Source: CBDBCU01 sp965242615
GTDB taxonomy: Bacteria > Chloroflexota > Dehalococcoidia > Lucifugimonadales > UBA3495
NCBI GenBank assembly: GCA_965242615.1
Contig: CBDESR010000004.1
Coordinates: 748,276 to 812,275, forward strand
Direction of reading: 5' to 3'
Length of the DNA stretch: 64,000 nucleotides
How positions within the stretch are numbered: position 1 is the first letter of the stretch; every line of letters starts with the position of its first letter. Shown here one piece after another: positions 25,037 through 33,321 of the stretch. The notes under the pieces were generated by a model. The model was given only the letters and a program-made list of their open reading frames with translations. It ran no database searches and was not told the origin of the DNA. Made by a program: the position numbers and the translations under genes.

Positions 25037-26119
25037 CTACGCCCCCGCTACTACCCGCGCACACAGTTCCGCGCCTTGCAGTACTTCCGGGATGATTGCC
25101 GTTTCCGTCGTGGTGTGGAAGGAGCGGACGCCGATGCCGACCGGCAGGGCGGCGATGCCGTTGGCAAAGAATACATTGGCGTCGGAGCCGCCGCCGCTGC
25201 CGGCTAATATCGGTTCCAGTCCCATAGTGGTCAGGGCGCGGGTCAACAGATTCACCGTGGGATGGTCGGCGTCCACGCTATAGGATTGGTAGCTGCTGGC
25301 AATATCCAGGGAGAGATGGGCGTCCGGGTACATTGCGCCGATTGCGGCAAAGACCTGATGAAATTGGGCAGTATAGGCGTCCAGTTTTTGCGGGTCGCGG
25401 CTGCGGATTTCGCCGTCGAGAAAGGCGCGCTCCGGGATGATGTTGCGTTTCAGGCCGCCCTCCAGATAGCCGATGTTGGCGGTAGTTTCGGCGTCAAGGC
25501 GGCCCAAGGGCAGGCGGGTCAGGAGGTGGCCGGCAATAACCAGGGCGGAGATGCCTTTTTCCGGTTCCAAGCCGGCGTGGGCAGCCCGGCCGGTGATGTC
25601 GGCTTTGACGATGTTTTGGGCCGGAGCGGCCACGGTAAGACGGTTGGGCGGGCCTTCGCCGTCAAAGACGAGGCCCATTTTGGCGGTAAGGCGGGCAAAA
25701 TCCAGGTGATGCGCGCCCACCAAGCCGCCCTCCTCGGCCCGGGTAAAGATTACTTCGACGGGACGGTGGGCGGCGCCCTGCTCCCGGAGGGCGGTCAGGG
25801 CTTCGAGGATGATGGCGACGCCGGCTTTGCAGTCGCCGCCGAGGATGGTAGAGCCGTCGGAGCGCAGGGTGTCGCCGTCCAGTTGGGGGCGGATGCCGCG
25901 CCCCGGCTCCACGGTGTCGAGGTGCGCCGACAGGATGACCGGCTCTCCCGTTCCGTCCCACTGGGCGATAACATTGCCAAAGGCGTCGGATTCCACCCGG
26001 AAGCCCAAGGCTTTGAGCCGGGCAGTAACTGCCCGGGCCATTTCATCCTCTTGCCCGGTGGGGCTGTCGATGCGGATCAGGTCGGTCAAAGTTTGCAGCA
26101 GTCGTTCCCGGTCAGCCAT
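25037..26119 (-). CDS. M20-family metallopeptidase (PepT-like)
   Basis: Protein of 360 residues, a two-zinc aminoacylase/peptidase. Metal ligands and catalytic residues are visible: SAHLDTVEPG (His, Asp), GGDCKAGVA (Asp), TRAEEGGLVGA (catalytic and metal Glu), VFDGEG (Asp) and the terminal SFHTTTE (His). The dimerisation domain (about 175-280) contains GRAAHAGLEPEKG and ANIGYLEGG. The region around SGGGSDAN is as in tripeptidase-like members. The start is set at 26119 because GGAGGG lies upstream and -10 TATAAT is at 26161-26156. A longer frame to 26218 would include that promoter. Peptides are the likely substrate. Confidence 0.9.
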   Translation of the reverse strand: MADRERLLQTLTDLIRIDSPTGQEDEMARAVTARLKALGFRVESDAFGNVIAQWDGTGEPVILSAHLDTVEPGRGIRPQLDGDTLRSDGSTILGGDCKAGVAIILEALTALREQGAAHRPVEVIFTRAEEGGLVGAHHLDFARLTAKMGLVFDGEGPPNRLTVAAPAQNIVKADITGRAAHAGLEPEKGISALVIAGHLLTRLPLGRLDAETTANIGYLEGGLKRNIIPERAFLDGEIRSRDPQKLDAYTAQFHQVFAAIGAMYPDAHLSLDIASSYQSYSVDADHPTVNLLTRALTTMGLEPILAGSGGGSDANVFFANGIAALPVGIGVRSFHTTTETAIIPEVLQGAELCARVVAGA

Positions 26120-26155
26120 AACCGCCCTCCTTTTTTGCCGGGTTTGTTGCCAAGT

Positions 26156-26161
26156 ATTATA
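26156..26161 (-). promoter_or_regulatory. Extended -10 TGTTATAAT of the M20 peptidase gene
   Basis: It leaves a leader of about 27-30 bases with a ribosome site, in contrast to the leaderless-type genes in this window. Confidence 0.65.
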
Positions 26162-26240
26162 ACACCGGCGGCCGGCCGCTGCTGAAAAAAGCCCGGGAAT
26201 GGTGTATAGTGGAGCCAATTGAACGGGGGAAAGACGCAGG

Positions 26241-26486
26241 ATGCAGTTGACGGTCAGGTTTTTTGCCTTGTACCGGGAACGGGCCGGGCGCAGCGCGGCG
26301 ACGGTGGAGACGCCGGCCGGGGCTACGGTAGCCGATTTGGTAGGACTGATCCGGCAGCAGTTTCCGCGACTGGCGCCGCCGGAAGCGCAAATAGTGGTGG
26401 CGGTGAACGAGGAATACGCTGAACCGGATACCGCGCTGCATCCGGGGGATGAAATCTGCTTGATACCCCCGGTCAGCGGGGGTTAG
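26241..26486 (+). CDS. moaD: Molybdopterin synthase small subunit (MoaD/ThiS family)
   Basis: Protein of 81 residues with a ubiquitin fold. It opens MQLTVRFFALYRERAGR and ends IPPVSGG. The C-terminal Gly-Gly is thiocarboxylated to donate sulfur to precursor Z. It precedes moaE by 70 bases on the same strand, which supports a molybdopterin rather than a thiamine role. A TATAGT at 26205-26210 and a short leader precede it. No other cofactor-synthesis gene is in the window. Confidence 0.93.
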   Translation: MQLTVRFFALYRERAGRSAATVETPAGATVADLVGLIRQQFPRLAPPEAQIVVAVNEEYAEPDTALHPGDEICLIPPVSGG

Positions 26487-26555
26487 CCGGCAATCCCGGC
26501 AAATCCATTCCAAATACGCTTGCCGCGGAGGGCGGCAGGGGAGAGCAGCGAGGCA

Positions 26556-27023
26556 ATGCAGGGGATGATTGAAATTACCCGCCAACCCTTGAACCCGGAG
26601 GAAGTTACCGACTTGGTGCGGCAGGATTACAACGGGGCGGTGGTGACTTTCTTGGGTACGACCCGGGATTTTTCCGAGGGCAAGGCGGTGGTTCATCTGG
26701 AATATGAAGCCTACGAAAGTATGGCGGTTAAGAAACTGGAGGAGATACGCCAGGAACTGCGGGCGGAGTTTGGCGTGGCGGATGTTGCCATTGCCCACCG
26801 CATCGGGCCGGTGGACATTGGGCAAATCAGCCTGGTGGTGGCGGTGGCGTCGCCGCATCGCAAGGAGGCGTTTCTGGCCTGCCACGAGGCGGTGAACCGC
26901 CTGAAGGAAATCGTACCCATCTGGAAAAAAGAGGTCTTTGCCGACGGGGCCCATTGGGTTGCTTGCGCTGACCATGAGTTTGCTCCGGGGGCGGGCGTTT
27001 CGGCGGCGGCTAGTGATGACTAG
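26556..27023 (+). CDS. moaE: Molybdopterin synthase catalytic subunit
   Basis: Protein of about 155 residues that converts precursor Z to molybdopterin with MoaD. The conserved blocks are GAVVTFLGTTRD, LEYEAYESMA, HRIGPVDIGQ, SPHRKEAF and the catalytic-Lys segment PIWKKE. The start may be ATG 26556 or ATG 26565, three residues later; a ribosome site GCGAGG favours the first. The C-terminal ~15 residues (APGAGVSAAASDD) are an unconserved tail. It forms an operon with moaD. Confidence 0.95.
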   Translation: MQGMIEITRQPLNPEEVTDLVRQDYNGAVVTFLGTTRDFSEGKAVVHLEYEAYESMAVKKLEEIRQELRAEFGVADVAIAHRIGPVDIGQISLVVAVASPHRKEAFLACHEAVNRLKEIVPIWKKEVFADGAHWVACADHEFAPGAGVSAAASDD

Positions 27024-27086
27024 GGGCGGCGGTTAGGCATTCCTGCCGGCAGATTGGTTAAGGTCGCGGCATAGCGGGAGTTGGCA

Positions 27087-27536
27087 ATGGAAAGGAACTT
27101 TGGGGAAACGGTGGCAGTCTCGGAGCGGCCGGCGGCGGAATTGCCGCGGTGCATTCTGCCCGGAACTACCGTAGGAGGGGAAGGGGGAACTTTCAGCGTT
27201 GATTTCGTGCTGTGGAACGCGGACAAAACGGTGTCCCATTCCCTGAACGGACTGGTGGATACGGGGGCGTCTTACACGCTGGTTCCGGGGTCGATTTTGG
27301 ATGAGTTGGGGGTAGTGCGGGAGCAGACCAAGACCTTTAAGCTGGCCGACGGTTCCCGGCGGAGTTATGACTTGGGGATGGTACGGATGGACTTGGAAGG
27401 CGATAGCGGACGGGTTCATGTGGTCTTTGGCCCGGAGGATGCCGGGGTATTGGTGGGGGCTTTGGCGCTGGAAGTATTTGCCTTGGCCGCCGATGCCAAG
27501 TACCGCCGGCTGATACCGGCCGAATTGACTCTGTAG
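27087..27536 (+). CDS. Retropepsin-like aspartic protease domain protein
   Basis: Protein of 149 residues. The motif LVDTGASYTLVP (Asp58-Thr-Gly-Ala) is the active-site signature of clan AA aspartic proteases, followed by the hydrophobic strand segments expected for the single-lobe fold (VHVVFGPEDAGVLVGALALE). One lobe means it would work as a dimer. No signal peptide is seen, and it has no retroelement neighbours. GGGAG precedes ATG 27087 by six bases. Such stand-alone bacterial proteins are common but mostly uncharacterised. Confidence 0.8.
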   Translation: MERNFGETVAVSERPAAELPRCILPGTTVGGEGGTFSVDFVLWNADKTVSHSLNGLVDTGASYTLVPGSILDELGVVREQTKTFKLADGSRRSYDLGMVRMDLEGDSGRVHVVFGPEDAGVLVGALALEVFALAADAKYRRLIPAELTL

Positions 27537-27586
27537 GAAGGGGTTTTCGGGAGGGGGCGGGCCGGGGAACGCCGCCCGCTCTATGC

Positions 27587-27592
27587 TATAAT
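27587..27592 (+). promoter_or_regulatory. Extended -10 TGCTATAAT, leaderless-type promoter
   Basis: It ends nine bases before the ATG at 27602, the longest of the nine leaderless-type spacings in the window. Confidence 0.65.
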
Positions 27593-27601
27593 CCCGCTCT
27601 G

Positions 27602-29941
27602 ATGACTGCGCCGACGCTCCGACTATCCTCGGGTTTTCCCTCTTTCCGGCGGCGGACGGCGGATTTTCTGACTGTCCACGGCGCCGTTATAGTGTGCGCC
27701 CTCTTTCTGCTGACCGCCCTGGCCATTATTGACGACTATGGCATTGGGATAGATACCCCCGTCCACTACAAAACGGCTAAATATACCCTGGACTATGCGC
27801 TGGGGAAAGATGACGCCCTGCTTACTGACTGGGATCGGTTTTACGGAGTGGCTTTTGAGTTGCCGCTGCTGCTGGTCGAGCGCGCCTTGGGGCTGGAGGA
27901 TACGCGCAATATCCACCTGACTCGCCACTTTCTAATCCATCTGTTCTTTGTCCTGTCCGCTTTCTGTTGCTACCGGCTGACTTGGAGCCTGTTCCACAGC
28001 CGGCTGCTGGCAATGCTGGCAATGCTGCTCTTTCTGCTGCACCCCCGGCTCTATGCCCACTCCTTCTTTAACGCCAAAGATTTGCCGCTGCTCAGTATGT
28101 TTATGATTGCCCTGTACCTGTTGGAGCGGGCTTTTCGCCGGGATACGGCGGCGGCATTTATATTGTGCGGGGTGAGCGCAGGGCTGTTGACCAACATTCG
28201 GGTTACGGGGTTGATGCTGTTTCCGGCGGCGCTGGCAATGCGCGCGCTCGACCTGATTTATGTCCGGGACTGGATGCGGTGGAAATACATCCTGCTGAGC
28301 GGTGGCGGCTTTGCCCTGACCGCTATCCTGGTCTTGTATGCTACTTGGCCCTGGCTGTGGGGCGACCCGGCGGGGCGTTTTCTGGCGGCTTGGGAACAAA
28401 TGGCTCGCTTTCCCTTCCCGCTAACCTTCCTTTTCCGGGGAGAGACCATACTATCCACGGCGATGCCGCCGGACTACATCCCCACTTGGTTTGCCATCAC
28501 TGCGCCGCCGTCCATCCTGCTGCTGGGATTAGTGGGAATAGCGGCGGTAATCGGCGGCGGCTTGGCCCGCCCCGGGGCGGTTTTCCGCAATACCCAGCTG
28601 CGCTTCGCTTTCCTGCTGCTGGCCGCTTTTGGCCTGCCGATAGTGGCGGTGATATTGCTGAATTCGACCCTCTACAATGGCTGGCGGCAGCTGTATTTTC
28701 TATATGCGCCTTTCGGCTTGTTGGCGGTGTTGGGCTGCCGCTGGCTGGTTACGGCTTTTGCCAATCCGCGTTGGCGGGCCGGGGTCTATGGATTGGTCGG
28801 CTTCGGCATCGTTCTGACCATCTTGCAGATGATACAGATTCACCCCAATCAGCAGGTTTATTTTAACTTTCTGGTCAATCGGACTACTCCCGACTATCTG
28901 CTGGCGCAGTATGATTTTGATTATTGGCGGGTTTCGAGCCGTCAGACGCTGGAATACTTGCTGGAACGGCATCCCGATGAAAGGATTTACCTGATTGCCC
29001 CCCATTTCTGGCCTTTGGCTGCCGAGATTCTACCGGCCGCCGACCGGCAGCGGCTGGTATTCAACTCCCGGGAACACGATCCGGATTACCAACTGAGCGG
29101 CGGGTACCGGGCGCGGGACGTCAACACGGTCTATGACTTGGCGGTTTATGACAGTCCCCTGAACAGCATCCGCGCCCTGGATACGGCCCGGATGGATGCG
29201 GCCGCCGCCGATTACTACCGGCAAGCGTATCAAAGGGCGGCGGCCGGCAAGCCCATCATCCAAGCCGAATATGATGTGTATAGCAACGATGAAGCCTTGA
29301 CTTTCGTCAGGGAAAACTGCCCGCCGGGATCCTTGGCCGGGCAGTTCAGCGCAAAGGTTTATTCGACCGTTCCGCCCCAACAAAAGGGGCAACTGCTCAA
29401 TGCCAGCTCCTTCCGGCACCGGGAATCCTGGGGGGTGCGGCTGGGAGATAAATGCCTGGCAATCATTCCTTTGCCGGACTACCCGATTGCCCATATATTA
29501 GCCGGCCAGTATCGTCTCGCTACTGCCGGCCGGCCGACAACCCCGATTTGGCAGGGATTGTACGACCGGGCAACGCCGGGGCTGCGGGCGCGCATCGCCG
29601 CCCTGCGGGCAAGCAACCCGCAGCCGGCGGCCGCCGCTTACTTTGACTTGTACCGGCAGGATAAAACCCTGATCTACTACCGGGAACCTTGCGTCCCAGC
29701 CGATTTTCGGGAGCAGTTCTTTCTCCACTTCATACCGGTCAACTCGGAGGATTTGCCGCCCTTGAGCAGCCGGGGTTTTGAGAACCGGGATTTTACCTTT
29801 TTTGAGCGCGGCGTCTATTTCGACGGCCGCTGTCTGGCCGCTCTGCCTTTGCCGGACTATCCGGTTGCCGCCATCAGGACGGGGCAGTTCGCTGCCGGCC
29901 GAGAACAGCTGTGGGTTGCGGAGTTGGCGGTGGAGCAGTGA
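27602..29941 (+). CDS. GT-C membrane glycosyltransferase, fourth paralogue, two Cys-pair repeats
   Basis: Protein of 779 residues with the same layout as the tandem trio at 5-12 kb: first-loop motif DDYGIGIDTP, HPRLYAHSFFNAKD, about ten membrane segments and a soluble tail. The tail has two repeats. The first (from YDVYSNDEALTFVRENC) has diverged and lacks the NRDF block but keeps both Cys (ENC, GDKC). The second (FDLYRQDKTLIYYREPC to FDGRC) is canonical. Similarity to the trio is clear but lower, so it is an older duplicate. It lies upstream of rsmI on the same strand, but each has its own promoter. Confidence 0.85.
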   Translation: MTAPTLRLSSGFPSFRRRTADFLTVHGAVIVCALFLLTALAIIDDYGIGIDTPVHYKTAKYTLDYALGKDDALLTDWDRFYGVAFELPLLLVERALGLEDTRNIHLTRHFLIHLFFVLSAFCCYRLTWSLFHSRLLAMLAMLLFLLHPRLYAHSFFNAKDLPLLSMFMIALYLLERAFRRDTAAAFILCGVSAGLLTNIRVTGLMLFPAALAMRALDLIYVRDWMRWKYILLSGGGFALTAILVLYATWPWLWGDPAGRFLAAWEQMARFPFPLTFLFRGETILSTAMPPDYIPTWFAITAPPSILLLGLVGIAAVIGGGLARPGAVFRNTQLRFAFLLLAAFGLPIVAVILLNSTLYNGWRQLYFLYAPFGLLAVLGCRWLVTAFANPRWRAGVYGLVGFGIVLTILQMIQIHPNQQVYFNFLVNRTTPDYLLAQYDFDYWRVSSRQTLEYLLERHPDERIYLIAPHFWPLAAEILPAADRQRLVFNSREHDPDYQLSGGYRARDVNTVYDLAVYDSPLNSIRALDTARMDAAAADYYRQAYQRAAAGKPIIQAEYDVYSNDEALTFVRENCPPGSLAGQFSAKVYSTVPPQQKGQLLNASSFRHRESWGVRLGDKCLAIIPLPDYPIAHILAGQYRLATAGRPTTPIWQGLYDRATPGLRARIAALRASNPQPAAAAYFDLYRQDKTLIYYREPCVPADFREQFFLHFIPVNSEDLPPLSSRGFENRDFTFFERGVYFDGRCLAALPLPDYPVAAIRTGQFAAGREQLWVAELAVEQ

Positions 29942-30004
29942 GACGGGTTTTGCCTCGAGACACTACTATTATCTGCCCGGCCGGGTTGCCCTCCGGTCAT
30001 AGCG

Positions 30005-30010
30005 TATAAT
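30005..30010 (+). promoter_or_regulatory. -10 TATAAT, leaderless-type promoter of rsmI
   Basis: TATAAT ends seven bases before the rsmI ATG at 30018, and no ribosome-binding site is present. Confidence 0.65.
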
Positions 30011-30017
30011 CCCCGCT

Positions 30018-30881
30018 ATGGGAACTTTTTATGTTGTCGGCACTCCCATTGGCAACTTGGGGGACATTACCGGCCGGGCGGCGCGCATTTTGTCCGAAGT
30101 GGCCTTGATTGCCGCCGAGGATACCCGGATAACCCGCCGCTTGCTGAATCACTTGGGCTTGCGGTCGCCGCTGGTCAGTTGTAATCAGCATAACTGGCAA
30201 GCCCGCCTGCCGTCGTTACTGCAAGCCCTGGAAACCGGGGATGTGGCGCTGGTTACTGACGCCGGGATGCCGGCGGTCAGCGACCCGGGTTCGGAAGTAG
30301 CGGCGCAAGTGGCGGCCGCCGGCTTTCCGCTCGAGGTCATTCCCGGCCCTTCGGCAGTTACGGCGGCCCTGGCTGTTGCCGGTCTGCCGGCCGATTCCTT
30401 CCTGTTCCTGGGCTTTCTGCCGCGGCGGCGTCAGGAACGGCAAGCCGCCTTATCCGCGATTGCCGCCTTGCCCTATACCCTGGTCATCTTTGAGGCGCCG
30501 CACCGCCTGCGGCCGGCTCTCGAGGATTTGCGCTCAATCCTGGGCGACCGGCAAATTACCGTCTGCCGGGAGTTGACCAAACTACACGAGGAAGTCCATC
30601 GCAGCAGCATAGCCGCGGCGTTGGCGCATTTTACCAATCCCCGGGGCGAGTTTGTTCTGGTAGTAGCCGGCCGCGCCGCCGTCAAAGACGCTACCACTAC
30701 GGATGAACTGATGGCGGCCAAGCTAGCGGCGGCCCGGGAGCAACTGATGCAAAACATTCAAGCCGGCATCAGGGCAAGGGCGGCCGTGGCGGCCGTAACC
30801 GCCGCTACCGGCTTGCCTCGCCGGGAAGTGTATCGACTTTGGCTGGAGTTAAAAGCCGGCGGCGGGCGGGAGGATTCCTAA
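30018..30881 (+). CDS. rsmI: 16S rRNA (cytidine-1402 2'-O)-methyltransferase
   Basis: Protein of 287 residues. It contains the AdoMet-dependent tetrapyrrole-methylase-fold signature VVGTPIGNLGDIT, then AAEDTRITRRLL, VTDAGMPAVSDPG (the glycine-rich cofactor loop), PGPSAVTAALAVAG, FLPRRRQER and FEAPHRL, all hallmarks of RsmI. It modifies C1402 in the decoding centre. Its stop codon overlaps by four bases the stop of the converging GT-C gene at 30878. Identification is secure. Confidence 0.97.
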   Translation: MGTFYVVGTPIGNLGDITGRAARILSEVALIAAEDTRITRRLLNHLGLRSPLVSCNQHNWQARLPSLLQALETGDVALVTDAGMPAVSDPGSEVAAQVAAAGFPLEVIPGPSAVTAALAVAGLPADSFLFLGFLPRRRQERQAALSAIAALPYTLVIFEAPHRLRPALEDLRSILGDRQITVCRELTKLHEEVHRSSIAAALAHFTNPRGEFVLVVAGRAAVKDATTTDELMAAKLAAAREQLMQNIQAGIRARAAVAAVTAATGLPRREVYRLWLELKAGGGREDS

Positions 30882-33253
30882 TTCCCTACCGCGAACTCCG
30901 TTTCCCACGAGCGTTCCCCGCCAATGACAAACTGCCCGGTGCGGATGCCTGCGATGGGATAGTCGGGCAAGCGGATAGTAGCCAGGCATTTGCCGTCAAA
31001 CTGCGCTCCGTAGCGGGCAAAGTCAAAATCCAGGTTGTCCACCCCATGCTCCTGCCGCGCCGCCGGCAAGTCCGCTACATCCGCCGGCAGCAGATGCAGA
31101 AAGAAACGGGCCGCCGTATCCGCCGGCTGGCATTGCTCTTTGACATAGTGCAGTTGATTGTCCCGCAAATACAGGTCAAAGGCAGCGCGGTGCGCCGGTT
31201 CACCGGCTACGATGGATGGATAGGCGGCGCGGTACAAGGGCGTGTTGTCCACCGGGAAACGGACGCGCCAGATTTCCCCTTGCCCGGTTTCAATTTCGGA
31301 CAAGGGATAGTCCGGCAGCGGCACCACCGCCAAGCAATCATCCTCCAGCTGAACGCCGCGTACGCCAAAGGTAAAGTCCCGATTGGCGAAGCCGTGTCGC
31401 CGCTCCGGAACGGGCAAATCCCCCAAGTGAACGGGAAAGAGATGCAAACTGAACCGAATATCCTTTGCCAAGGAGTCGCAAGGGGATTGAGTGTAAATTA
31501 GCTGCCGGTCGTGGATGTGCAGGTCGAATTCGGCCCGGGCCGCCGGTTCCCGGGATTCCAGGGGCTGTCCCAGCTGCCGGTAGTAACTGCCGGCAGCGTA
31601 ATTCGGATTAACCCGGAATATGACACCGTCAGACATTTCCGCTATCGGCTCCAACCCCGGCAGCGTCCTCAAATCGGCGGCCTGGTAGTTGTAAAGGCGA
31701 TTGCGCGGCCGATCAAAGAGCCAAGCTACATAACTCCCGGCGGGAGCCGTCGCAACCTGCCAGCGCATACGGTCTAGGTCCCGGACCAAATTCCGATAAG
31801 GTTGCAGCCGGCCCGAGGTGTAGATATAGGCCGGAGGCTGCAAGTTAGTTAACACCGGGCCAGCAAGGGCGCTTTTCCGCAGGTGTCTCAGAACTTCCGA
31901 ATTGACCCAACGGGGATTGCTGAAGGCGCCGCTGCCCGGCGCGTCGGGACGGTCGGAGTTGGATAGCTTTATAGCCTGCCAACTCAGGGCCGCACTGTGT
32001 GCCAGCCAAGCTGAAATTATCGCTATAGCGATTAGTGGAATAATCGTCAGCAGAAGCCTCCGGGCCGGCCGGCCGGAACCGGATTTCTTTGGGGACGCCG
32101 CGGCCGCATTCCGCCGCAACTCTCCTATGTAGCCCAGGAAACGGTCCAGGACGAACAAGCCAACCAGCAACAAGACCGGCCACAATGGTCTCAAATGCCT
32201 AGCTTCAAAACCGACACTAGTAGTTCCCAGCGATATGGCAACCGAGTACAAAGCGAGGTAGGCCAGGGCAAAACCGCCAAAGATGTAAAAGGGACGCCAA
32301 CTGACTCCGTCCTCTCCTTTCCGTAGCTCCCGGATTAAGGTATAACCTACCGCTACCCCCAGGATAGCCAGCAACCCGCCCCAGACCGCCAGCGGAATAA
32401 ACCCGGCGGCGGGCGATGCCGGATTAAGGAATATCCAGTGGGGCAGAACTGTGGAAACACCTTCCAGAACCTCCGGCAAGGTAGGGGAGATATAGTTTCT
32501 ATCGCCAGCGACACCGCCGGTCTCTAGCGAGTTCCGCAACATCCACAGACCCAGCGGCACCGCCGCTATTGGCAAGTAAAGGCAAATGCTTTTTAACTTC
32601 TCCGGCAGAGTTGCTCCGTGCCGGAAAATCAGCAAAACTACTACCACCGCCGGCAGAACAATACCCATATAGCGGGTCAGCAGCGCCAGCGCGGTGCCGA
32701 TTCCAACCCAAATCAGAGCGGAGGTTTTGCCCTTATCTAGGAACCGGTCAGCCTGGATTAAGATTAAGACGGTCAACAAAATAAACAGCGGTTCCGAATA
32801 GGCTTGGGACGCCGTCCAGACCAAGGGGATAGAAAAGGCTAATGCCAAGCAACCCCACACGGTCAGCAAGACGGACTGGAGCCGTTGCCGCAGGTAGCTG
32901 CCGGCAACATAAATGGTCAATCCGAAAATAGCGGCGTTGACCGGGCCGGCCGCCGCGTAAGGGTCAAAGGCAAGCAACCCGGCGGCAGCTAATAACAGCG
33001 GATAAAGGGGAGGTTGCAATGAATAAGTATGTCCGTCAAAACCGGTAAAACCGGCCCCGTCAGCCAAATTGCGCGCTACGGAGATGTAATAGACGGGATC
33101 CCAATCCAGCCCGACGCCGTAGCTGATTTGCCGAGCCAGCACCAAGCCGGCGCCCAGCAGAGACAGCGCAGTCAGCAATAGAGTAAAAGGTCGCGGTCGG
33201 CAATGGGCAAGCCAACCAGCGGTGCCGGACAATGTAACCCTCGGACGAGTCAT
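30878..33253 (-). CDS. GT-C membrane glycosyltransferase, divergent type, two Cys-pair repeats
   Basis: Protein of 791 residues. The membrane half differs from the DDYG group: it has YGVGLDWDPVYYISVARNLADG in the first loop, with Asp and a YSLQPPLYPLLLA segment typical of the ArnT/PMT-2 type, and about ten membrane segments. The tail nevertheless carries two of the same repeats: FDLHIHDRQLIYTQSPC to EDDC, and FDLYLRDNQLHYVKEQC to FDGKC with RLPDYPI and IRTGQF. The repeat has therefore been joined to at least two GT-C subfamilies. The tail is probably outside the cell membrane. A leaderless-type promoter precedes it. Confidence 0.82.
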   Translation of the reverse strand: MTRPRVTLSGTAGWLAHCRPRPFTLLLTALSLLGAGLVLARQISYGVGLDWDPVYYISVARNLADGAGFTGFDGHTYSLQPPLYPLLLAAAGLLAFDPYAAAGPVNAAIFGLTIYVAGSYLRQRLQSVLLTVWGCLALAFSIPLVWTASQAYSEPLFILLTVLILIQADRFLDKGKTSALIWVGIGTALALLTRYMGIVLPAVVVVLLIFRHGATLPEKLKSICLYLPIAAVPLGLWMLRNSLETGGVAGDRNYISPTLPEVLEGVSTVLPHWIFLNPASPAAGFIPLAVWGGLLAILGVAVGYTLIRELRKGEDGVSWRPFYIFGGFALAYLALYSVAISLGTTSVGFEARHLRPLWPVLLLVGLFVLDRFLGYIGELRRNAAAASPKKSGSGRPARRLLLTIIPLIAIAIISAWLAHSAALSWQAIKLSNSDRPDAPGSGAFSNPRWVNSEVLRHLRKSALAGPVLTNLQPPAYIYTSGRLQPYRNLVRDLDRMRWQVATAPAGSYVAWLFDRPRNRLYNYQAADLRTLPGLEPIAEMSDGVIFRVNPNYAAGSYYRQLGQPLESREPAARAEFDLHIHDRQLIYTQSPCDSLAKDIRFSLHLFPVHLGDLPVPERRHGFANRDFTFGVRGVQLEDDCLAVVPLPDYPLSEIETGQGEIWRVRFPVDNTPLYRAAYPSIVAGEPAHRAAFDLYLRDNQLHYVKEQCQPADTAARFFLHLLPADVADLPAARQEHGVDNLDFDFARYGAQFDGKCLATIRLPDYPIAGIRTGQFVIGGERSWETEFAVGN

Positions 33254-33259
33254 AGCGGA

Positions 33260-33265
33260 ATTATA
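33260..33265 (-). promoter_or_regulatory. Extended -10 TGGTATAAT, leaderless-type promoter
   Basis: On the minus strand it ends six bases before the ATG at 33253. Confidence 0.68.
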
Positions 33266-33321
33266 CCACCCCTAATCGGTCAAACCTCGAAAGACCCTCG
33301 GACTGGCTAAAACACCTCATC